Of a DNA stretch of 64,000 nucleotides, positions 23,302 through 33,100 are shown piece by piece (the stretch's first letter is position 1; each line of letters opens with the position of its first letter). Below the pieces are notes generated by a model that saw nothing but the letters and a program-made list of their open reading frames with translations, was not told the DNA's origin and did no database searches. The translations under genes were made by a program, and so were the position numbers. The DNA is from Mya arenaria (lineage: Eukaryota > Mollusca > Bivalvia > Myida > Myidae), in NCBI RefSeq assembly GCF_026914265.1, contig NC_069135.1, forward strand, positions 35,721,756-35,785,755, written 5' to 3'.

Positions 23302-23688
23302 CTAGTCTGAGTCTTCTGACGTACGTGGGCGCTTAATGCTGGTTGTGCGGACATTAACCGGGCGTTTGCGTTGTCCCGGTTTTCGGCCGTTGGTCCTTGG
23401 TAAAACCACAGAGGACAGACCGTCAGTGGATGTTACTACGGACCGATCTGTCTACTCCTTCAATATAACAGGTACTTACCTTGCAAGTGCAGCTCCGGCA
23501 TCATATGATAATCCACTATATGCACACTATTTACAAACAAATTTGAGGTTTTTGGCATTCCATGACTTAAGGTCTTGCTCGGACAATTCAGAACATTTAG
23601 CATGAACCCAATTCCTACAATTAGAGCAATGTATGCATTGATCACTACTACAGTCAACAGCACATATAGCACAAGGAAACTCACCCAT
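23302..23688 (-). pseudogene. Broken PHD-finger gene, probably derived from a mobile element
   Basis: From ATG at 23688 the minus strand reads MGEFPCAICAVDC, then CIHCSNCRNWVHAKC and FVCK, followed by TAG where the last PHD residue pair (C-K-x-C) should continue; coding style resumes after the stop with CAYSGLSYDAGAALA. The zinc ligands C-x2-C, C-x2-C, H-x2-C and the conserved Trp are in PHD order. Further down, in another frame, STDGLSSVVLPRTNGRKPG and a basic tail ending KRPRTSEDSD reach a stop at 23302. The in-frame stop and the frame change mark it as dead. PHD fingers of this sort occur in ORF1 of CR1-like LINEs and in other element proteins, so an element origin is likely but unproven. 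Confidence 0.6.
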
Positions 23689-24130
23689 CATTAATGATAT
23701 CAGAGTGTAAAGTTCTATTAATTTGGACTTCTTTAATACTTACAGCAATAACTTACCTTTTTACTCGCGATTGTTATTTATGAATCTTCAAATGAAGCCG
23801 TCAATTTGTCTGAAAATCACCACTCAACACGCATCACAGAGCCGAAAAGGGTTTACCCAAATTAACACACTTTCAATAATACCAAACTGTCCCCCAAAAA
23901 ACGTGCCGCTACTTTGTGGGGTGTCATATACCGGGTGATAATTGTGTTGTTTTAAACATCGCCTGATTTTGTGTATTTCGCTGTTTAAAAACTTCTTTTT
24001 TTCAATTTTCATATAAACAAAAAATAAAATTTGAAAGCCCTGAACTATACTGTAGATCTAAGTTAGTTTAAAAGAAAATGATTTTAGCGACATTTTGTGA
24101 ATGCCGTTATAACTAACTATGCTTGGTGGC

Positions 24131-24140
24131 CACTTCCGGT
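24131..24140 (+). promoter_or_regulatory. ETS/NRF-2-type promoter site
   Basis: CACTTCCGGT lies about 45 bp upstream of the MIC19 start codon. ACTTCCGG is the binding core of ETS factors such as GABP (NRF-2), which drive many nuclear genes for mitochondrial proteins in animals. Position and target fit; binding is inferred. Confidence 0.5.
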
Positions 24141-24181
24141 GTAAACAGTAAAGTATTTCGGACACAATTTAATTTTCTAAT

Positions 24182-27100
24182 ATGGGAGGTTCTCAGAGTA
24201 GTGCAAACACAAGGACAGTTGAGGTTGATGAAAGTGGAAACCCAATTGTATTTGTAAGTATTTGGAATAGTTTTATCTGTCTTAATTTGTCTTAATTTAC
24301 TTGAAAAAATGAAGGTCACTTAGAAATATTTGCGGGTGGGGCAAGTAAAAATACCGGTAAGACAGAAGTGGTACCACAATGGATCCAATTAAATGATACA
24401 AGTGACGAAGAAATGTGTTGTGACCATACTCAAATTCCTTTTTTCACCATTTCAACAACATTTATAATAATAATTAATGATGCAATATCAACTTCAGAAA
24501 ATTTCCGATACTGCAGCACATTCAAGACTGCTTGTTAAACTTCGATCCAGGGTTCCCGCTGGCGATCGCCATTGTCGCCATTTGCGACAAAATCGCAAAA
24601 GTGGCGACAACTTTTCAAATTTGGCGAATTTATGGCGACAACGATTTTTTTCTAAAATATTTTCTTAAAATGACGTAAGTGGTGACCATGCGGCCTGCAT
24701 GATAATCGATTCTGTCACTGTCATAAATCAAGCGCATCTGCTGGTGCGACAACAAAAATTAATCCGATAATTAGGGCAAGCAGTCACGGCCCAGTCAACA
24801 CCTCGCTAATTATTGCAGAATTTTATTGCTTTCACGGATAAACAATGACATCCTTTAACTGTTATGTCTCTTATTAGCAAACAATTTCAATATATAGCTC
24901 AACAGCCTTGTTATTGCGTAATTATCGTGTTAGTTTTAAATATGCAAATCGTAGAATTTTATGTTGTCGGAAAGTCACGTGATATGCAAATTTCGTAATG
25001 ACGTTTACGCGCTAAAAATAGACTTGCTTTCGGTTTTGTCGCAATTTGCAATTGCTATAAATGCAGCATTCTAAGAGTTCAAAAAGTGTCAAAAAGATTA
25101 ACAGAAATCAAATAAATAGGATTAAACCCCATTTGATAAGGCTTCTAATATGTTGGCTGGAGTAAAGAGTAGGTAGACAAATTTCTATTAGGAAAGTTAT
25201 GGCCCTAGTTTGACAATGTATATTTCTTTGAGTTTCCATTTATTTTAAATTTATCTCATAATTTCACAAATGTATTCTTTTATTGTATGCAGGCATTAGA
25301 CTGAAATCAACATATTGATGTTTATGTCACATTTTTTGCAATATTTTTTTATTTATATACTAGTCCATATACAATGAATTTTGTCAACAGAATAACAATT
25401 TGCTATTAATATCTTGTGCTTCATGTACAACAAAATGTTATGATTTGCACGACAATGTGCTAATTAAATGCAATTTAAGGCTCTTAAAATGCTTAAACCC
25501 CATGAGCTTCAGGGGGCTTCGCCCCCTTGGCCCCCACAAGGGCGCTGCCCTGGACCCGTAAGGGGGCCTATCGCGGCCCCCTTAACCCCCCGCGAAAAAG
25601 TGGCGACAACTTTTTAGAACCCAGGGGGAACCCTGCGATCCTATAGTATAAATTGACATTTACTTAGTAGGATTGTAGTGCAAGTACACTATTTGACCAG
25701 TTTACAAATAATCTGTGAGCAGATCTCTTGAGAGTTTGAGACCAGCTGTTGGCGAAGCAAGACGCGCTAATTAACTGCTTAATAAAAGATCACACATGTT
25801 TATTCCTAAGACTAAATGGTAAGCTAGGTTTGGTCTGTATAAATAATGGGGAATACTTTACCGTTGGCAGTGGTAAATGGCAGGAGTGCCTCCGTCGGCC
25901 TAAAAGGTTAATTGGGAGAGGCATGTAGTGTGTGTGGGCTGGAACCAGCCCCCAGTTAGCTCAGTTGGTTAGAGCTTCGTGCGAGTGTTCCGACAGTCGT
26001 GGGTTCGAGCCCCACACCAGGCACACTTTTCCTCCAAGGTTTACTTTAGGATTAAAGCCTTCTTTATCGATCATAAATAGTTTATATTGGTCAACTCAAG
26101 GTCGGTGATTCTTTGAAGAATCTATACTGAGCATAATATGTCTCTTCCCTGATCATCAGAATTGACCATTCCATAAAGCTTAGTATCATCAGCTGATGAT
26201 ACTAAGCTTTATGGAATGGTCAACTCTGAATCAGAGATTAGTCAAACACAAGCTGGCACAAACATTTTATCAATATGCCAAAAAAGAATGAGATCTTGGA
26301 ATGACTTTAAATTTTTTAACAACTAAAAAATCCTTTCACAAGCTTTGCAAGACAGTTCTACAATCACATCTAGAATATGGAATTATTTTATGGCACCCAA
26401 TATTCATAAAAGACATTGAAAAAGACATTGAAGCAATAGAAAGAGTTCAGAAAAGGGCAATCAAGCTGGTGTATTATAAAAGAAACATATCATATACAGT
26501 TATACTGAAAGATTAAAAGCTTTGAAACTTCCACCGCTTTCATGAAGAGGTTTGATCGTTCCTGTACATATTTTTTGAATACTGAATTTGGCACAAAATA
26601 CTTATATACAAACAAGATACCCATATCTCGTAATCCAGAAATTATTTATTCTCACGATGGCACAACAATTATTAATGTCCGTTCATCTAATCATTCAATA
26701 TGTAAATAAATGTTTTCACAATGCTTGCGAAAACATATGTAGAAATGACTTCCATAAATCTTTTCGACCATTTACACTGCGTCACCTGATGGACACCTGC
26801 ATTCAATATTTTACTCAGCACATGCCAGGATCCAAGTTAAGTACACAAACCACTGAGTAAAAAAGCGAATGCGCGGGTCCATCACGTAACTTAATGTAAA
26901 CATTCGAAAAAGGGTCTGTTTTGGGTTGAAATTTGGCCTTTACTGGCTTATAATTACATTCATCATGAAGCATGTATTATCTCCAAAAAGTTGAAGAAAA
27001 CAATCCTCACTTTTTTAAGAAGAAAGATTTTAACACAATCTTGATTTCAAACTCTTTTTTCCAGTTGACAGGGAATGTACACAGGAGATTGCAAGGGTTA

Positions 27101-30100
27101 CCTGAATCACAAGAAAAGGATGTTCAGCAAGGTTAGATGACATTTGCCCATTTATATTATTATTTTCAGGAGCAATAGACATTATTTTGAGCTTCAAATT
27201 ATTTGGTTTTCCATTCATCATTTATGCACAAAAGTCCATTCAGTGAGGCTGTAGGAAGTAATACAGTTTTGTTGTCAAAGAATATTTAAACAAATTTCTT
27301 ACAGACATTGCCTTAACAGTTAAACTTACATGAATGAAGGATATGTTAATAAATAAAGAAGTAATAACATAAAGCCTGCAAATAAATGACCACATATATC
27401 TTGCATAGACTTATAAATTTACATAATTATATAATAAAGAATACTTTTTTTTTTCAATTATTTTTATTCAAGATTTTGGAACAATATAAACATATACAAA
27501 TATACATATACATACACAGACAGTCAATATAAAGAATTTAAATAGTTCAGTCAATATAAATTAACATGTTGACATAATCTATAACAACTAAGTAAGAAGT
27601 ATATATATTTATATAGTTTATATCGAGCAAAGTTTATTCATCAATATAAAGTATGTTTTTCCTATTCTTGAATTTTTAAGTTTTTTGTAGAGAACAAAGA
27701 GAGAGGAGATAGGGGGAGCCAATAAATAATAAAGAAAAAAATACTATAAGGGAGATAATTCTATAATTTAGTTGATAGTGTACTTTCATAAGTGAGTTGT
27801 TAGATCACAAGCAGATATATTTTTAAAAGGGTACTCTAAGGGAGATAATTCTATTGTTTAGTTGGAAGTGTAATTTCATAAGTAAGGTGTTTGATCACAT
27901 GCAGATATATTAACACAGTTGCAAAAATTCATTCCATTTTGCTTCAAATACATCTAGTTTGTCTTTTTGTGTTGCGATTATTTTTTCTATTAAGATGCGC
28001 CTCAACAAATAGTTTTTAAATGATGCTATTTCTGGTATTTTTCTGTCATATTTACAATAACTTATGTAGTACTTTGCGAATATCAGAAGAAAGTTTATCA
28101 AATTAATGTTTGTATTATTATTGTTCTTTTTAACTCCTAATGATATTACTCTGTATTGCATTATGTTTGTTTGAATATGTTTTGTATTAATAAAATTTTG
28201 TAAATTTGACCAAAAGTTTTGGGTTATTGGACATTCCCAGAAGAGATGTTTTTGTGTTTCTGGTGCCATTGAACAAAAATCGCATAGTCTTGAGTTTGTG
28301 ATTTTACATTTGTGTAGGTAATCATTGTTGGGAACTAAATTCATTATATACTTATATTGATATTCTCTTAATTTTGTGTCTATTGTAGAGTGGATTGGTG
28401 TTGTCAGTATATGCTTCCAATTTAATTCTTCCTCAGGAAATTCAATGTCCCATTTAATAAGACATTTGTTATTTTTTTGTTTTAATTCAATTTGTTTATT
28501 ATAAAGGATTTTGTTTACTTTGTTCTTTTTTCTTAACTTGTCTATAAGGTATTCTGGCTCTTTGTTTAAAGTGGCATGGTAGTCTTTTAGTTCTTGTCCC
28601 CATATTTTATTTATAGTTTTTATTAACGTAAGATATTTGAGAAAATCACCATCCACAATGTTATATTTAATTTGCATCTGTTCGAAAGTAAAAAAATCTT
28701 TAATTTCAAAATCGAAAATTTGTTCAACATAAAATTTTTTTTTTTTTTGCCAGTCTTTATAAAGAAGGGTATTGCCATTGCTTTGTTTAAGATTAGAGTT
28801 ATTCCATAAAAATTCTTTTGCTAGATTTTTCACGGTCTTGTTATAATTGATTTTGCACCAAGATGTAAGGATTTGTTTTAGAAAGGTAAAATTTAGCTGG
28901 AAGTTGCTAGCATCGTTTACATTAGTGTTATATTTCCATATGTTTGTTCCACCAAATTTATTGAGTTCTGAGTTATATAGTTTATTCCATTTAGCATTAC
29001 TCTTAGTTATTAATCTTTTGATCCAACTAGCTTTTAATGCATTGATAAAGGATTCTATGTCTAGCATTTTTAGTCCGCCATTTTCATAGGTTTGGTATAT
29101 TGTGTCTCTGGAAATTTTATCTGGTTTTGAGTCCCAAAGAAAGTCAAACATAATATTTTTAATTCGTTTTATTGTTGGTTCTGTTGGATTAGGTAGCACT
29201 GTTAGTGGGTAAACAAGTTTCGGGAATGCATATGATTTTAAAACAGTGATTTTTCCTATCAATGAGAGTTTCCATCTTTTCCATTTATAGAGAGTGTGTT
29301 GAAATGCATTTATTTTAGGTTCTAAATTTAGTTCATGTATCTTTCTATGGTCATTTGAGAAACATATACCTTACGTTGAGGCTTCATTAGATGTCCATAC
29401 AAATTTTTTTGACTTACAGAATTTTTTATTGGTATATCGCAGTGTACCGATTCTCAAGACAGTACATTTTGATATGTTCAATTTTAGTCCAGATATTTGA
29501 CTAAATTTTTCAAATGTTGTTACAAGGTTTTGGAATGAGATTTCTGTACCATCAAGGAAAAAGCTTGCATCGTCAGCAAATAATGTTTGTTTTATTTCAT
29601 TATTGAAAATATTTATTCCTTTTATGTTGTTGTTGTTATTTATATTCAGTGATAAAATTTCAATACATATGAGAAATAGATAAGGTGATAGGGGACACCC
29701 TTGTCTTACACCTTTGTCAATTTTAAAGAAGTTTGATAAGTGTCCATTCACATTAATGCAACTTTGGGCATCATTGTAAAATAGTTTTACCCAATTTATA
29801 AGTGTTTCTCCAAAGTTGAAATACTTTAAACATTCAAACATATAGTCATGGTTCACACTATCGAAGGCTTTATGAAAATCAGAGAAGAAAATAATTCCTT
29901 TTTCATTATCTTTATTTATTTGTTCAATAATATCATACAGAATTCTTACGTTTTCACCTATATATCGCCCTTTAATAAATCCAGTTTGACCTTCATTAAT
30001 AAGGTTGGCTAGTATGTTTTTGATTCTATTTGCTATGGATTTTGAGGCTATTTTATAATCTATATTGAGAAGTGATATTGGCCTCCAGTTGTTAATGTCT

Positions 30101-33100
30101 GTTAATAGTTTGTCTTTTTTTGGTAGAAGAGAAATGACGCTTTGTTTTTGGAGTTCAGTTAGGTTTTTATTTTGAAATGAAAAATTTAATGAGTTTACTA
30201 AGAATCGTTTTATATCATTCCAAAAGATTTTATAGAATTCGGTAGTTATGCCGTCAGATCCCGGACTTTTTCTGTTTTGCATTTCTTTTAGTGCTTTGCC
30301 ACATTCATACTCTGTCAATAAACCTTCACATAATAAAGAATACTTATAAATAAGTAAAAAGTAATACGTAATAAAACAATACACGAATAATAATATAATT
30401 AAAAATACCAGCAGCAAAATATTCTCTTGTGAGAATATTGAAGTGTATTTTTGAAAATACTTTATTTGTCTGCTGGTAGAGTAGTCGGAACGAGAGTGAA
30501 ATGCCAGGAAAGTTAGCATGGGTATATTGATGGTTAGTAAAAGTGCCCTCTGTAAAACTATAACACGCTTACATAGATGGTCAGACAACTTATATATGTT
30601 ACACATAAAAACCTTTAAGTACAGTAAACAGAACAGACAATACATTAACTATGATGTGTTTTAATTGATGAAAATGACAGACCGTTACACAAATTATGTG
30701 TCAGTGATTTTTTTTGGTGCAATTTACTACTGCCATCTAAAGGCTGTTTTCCCTTGAGAAAAACTGTCCATTTTTCCAAATATTTTATAATTTTCCCCAA
30801 TTTGATAAATGCAGATTACGTTAATGAATAAAAAAGCAATGATTTTCTTGAAATATAAACAAAATCTTGACAAGAATTACTCTTTCACAGCATAATGAAT
30901 GCATAAAAAGTTAAAACATGTAATTTGCCATTGTATTAGCTGTTTTGGCCTGATTTTGTATTTTTCCCAAAGTCAACTTTTTTTCTCAATTTGCAAAGCA
31001 CAGGCAGTAAAAATTCCAAAAAAGTCACTGTGGGTATTCCTGGTTACATCTATTGATTGCATAAGTTGCTTGTAGAGCTACTTGACTGACTTTCTTGACC
31101 CTTTTTCAGGTGTCCCAGAAGGTATGGCATTATCCAGGGAGCAGGTTGAAGCTATGAGGAGACAGATAGAGAATGAGTACCGACAGAGGATCATAGACAC
31201 TGTGAGTGGTAACTGGTTTAGATATGAGCATAGCCCCACAAGCCCTGCACTGGTAAAATATTTTCTGGGTTCTATAAAGCAGGTCTCAAAATTTGATGCC
31301 AAAAACGAAAATCCTGTTTTCGATGTCTGAAACTAGGGTCAGGAATAGGGAAGCACCAACTGCAATGTTATGTCATCTTACAAATCATCAAAATACGACT
31401 TATTAAAATAAGACTAAAGAATGAACAAGCTTATATGTTTACACTAGTGCTCGGCATCAAAATTGTTCACAAAACCCTGCTGTATTAAATCCTGTACTGA
31501 GCAAGTATGGAAAGCATTTCACAAGTGCAGGCCTTGATGGCATGTGCTTATTTCAACCACTTCAAGACTTAAATTAACTGTACAGTTAACTGTATTAAAG
31601 AGAAATTTATATTGTTAGGAATTTTGCCTGAACTATTGAATCCAATCATAAATTGTTTTAAGACAGTCCTAAATTAAATGGCAAACAGATTTTACTAGAG
31701 TTCTGTCTGAATAAGAGATTTCTCTGGCATGCATACCTATGGCATTGCAAGTTTTATTTATGATTATTGTAAGATTTGAAATGCTAGGTATAAGTGTATT
31801 TCAGCACTCTGAGAACCACAAAATCAAGGCTGAAGAATTTGCAAGAGCTGTGGAGGAAGTAGAAGCAAAATTTATGTGAGTTGTTTCCCTTAGAACATAT
31901 GATCTCTCAAATACAGATGTAGTGATACATTTACTGTGGGAATGTTTGACAAATACTTCTTGAAGATGTTCTTTTTGAGTGTGTAAATGTATGTTTTTAT
32001 TCCATTAACAGTGTTACTATAGTTGAACTTATGGTTTTGGAATATTGTCTGTGTTAGTGGAACTGAATACTCATTACTTAAACAGACAAAACTGGCTATG
32101 TCGAAGTTGTTGGTACGTTGAAAAATACTTTGAGAAAAAGAACATTTGATATAACTGAAATACAAAATATATCTAACTAAATCCAAAATTTTCGAAAAGA
32201 AGTTAGCATTACCTGAACATCAAAGTAACAGAGGTCACCATAGCTAGTTTCTACTGTATGTAAAATAAATGAACATATATACATAACTGATTAAAATTTT
32301 ACTGCAGATGCAGTTCTTATTTAAAATGAAATTGAAGATGAATGTTTATAGGTCAAAATGCAATACCGGTATTTGTATTGGTATAATATTCTTATATTAT
32401 ATGATACCTATATAATATGGTATCATGAGGCATCAGAGGTGCACATTATTGTACATCGACAGTCAATTGTATAAAACTTATTTATTTGGATTGGTTTAAG
32501 TTAGATTATATATTTATTGATTGGTCAATATTAATCAAATACCAAATGATGACCAATCACAAAAAATATTTTGTGCAAACTAGACCTTTGAATAACAGTT
32601 TAATACAATTCGCTGCAAATTCTCTGAGTTGTCTATTTGGAACTCATTGGCCATTTTTTTTCGAAAACAACCTCAGATATGTATTAACAGTTTACAGTAT
32701 CAGAAATCTTTACATTTTAACTGCAAGTAGATCGTGTAGTAATTTGAATTTGAATTTAGCAGATAAACTTAATGTCTTTAGTCTTTGGAATCTTTATTAA
32801 TTATGCAATAATACACTTCACTGGCAATCAATTTAGATATAATAAATACACATTTAAAAAATACATTTAATTAATACTATTATTATTTTATTTATGAACT
32901 GCTAATCCTGATATACCGGCATACATCTGAGGTTGATTTCGATGGAAAATGGCTGAGGGGTATTGAATGTGATTTGTTTAGAGATGTTTTGTATGAATGA
33001 TGCGCCTATGATGTCCTGGTGTGCAAAAATGTAAGACCAGTGGCCATGAGTATGAATAGTTTCAAGAAAGTTCAGACTCAAGTGGCAAAATAAATCTTCA

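Larger units (their letters stand above)
21260..24130. other. Spacer before the MIC19-like gene
   Basis: Mostly AT-rich. It contains the ~220-bp tandem repeat at 22220-22720 and the PHD-finger relic at 23302-23688, listed separately. A 102-codon minus-strand open frame at 21425-21733 has no recognisable motif and is left uncalled. Nothing else seen. Confidence 0.5.

Noticed and set aside
25948-26024. Functional tRNA gene
   Set aside because: D and T arms are good, but the acceptor stem pairs at only about four of seven positions and no anticodon stem forms.
27063-27130. Possible extra MIC19 exon between TTTTTTCCAG and GTTAGA
   Set aside because: Its open frame does not agree with the phase of exon 1 or exon 2 and resembles no part of MIC19.
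30346-30645. N-terminal 100 codons of the LINE reading frame
   Set aside because: They lie outside the target-site duplication and are host intron sequence open by chance.
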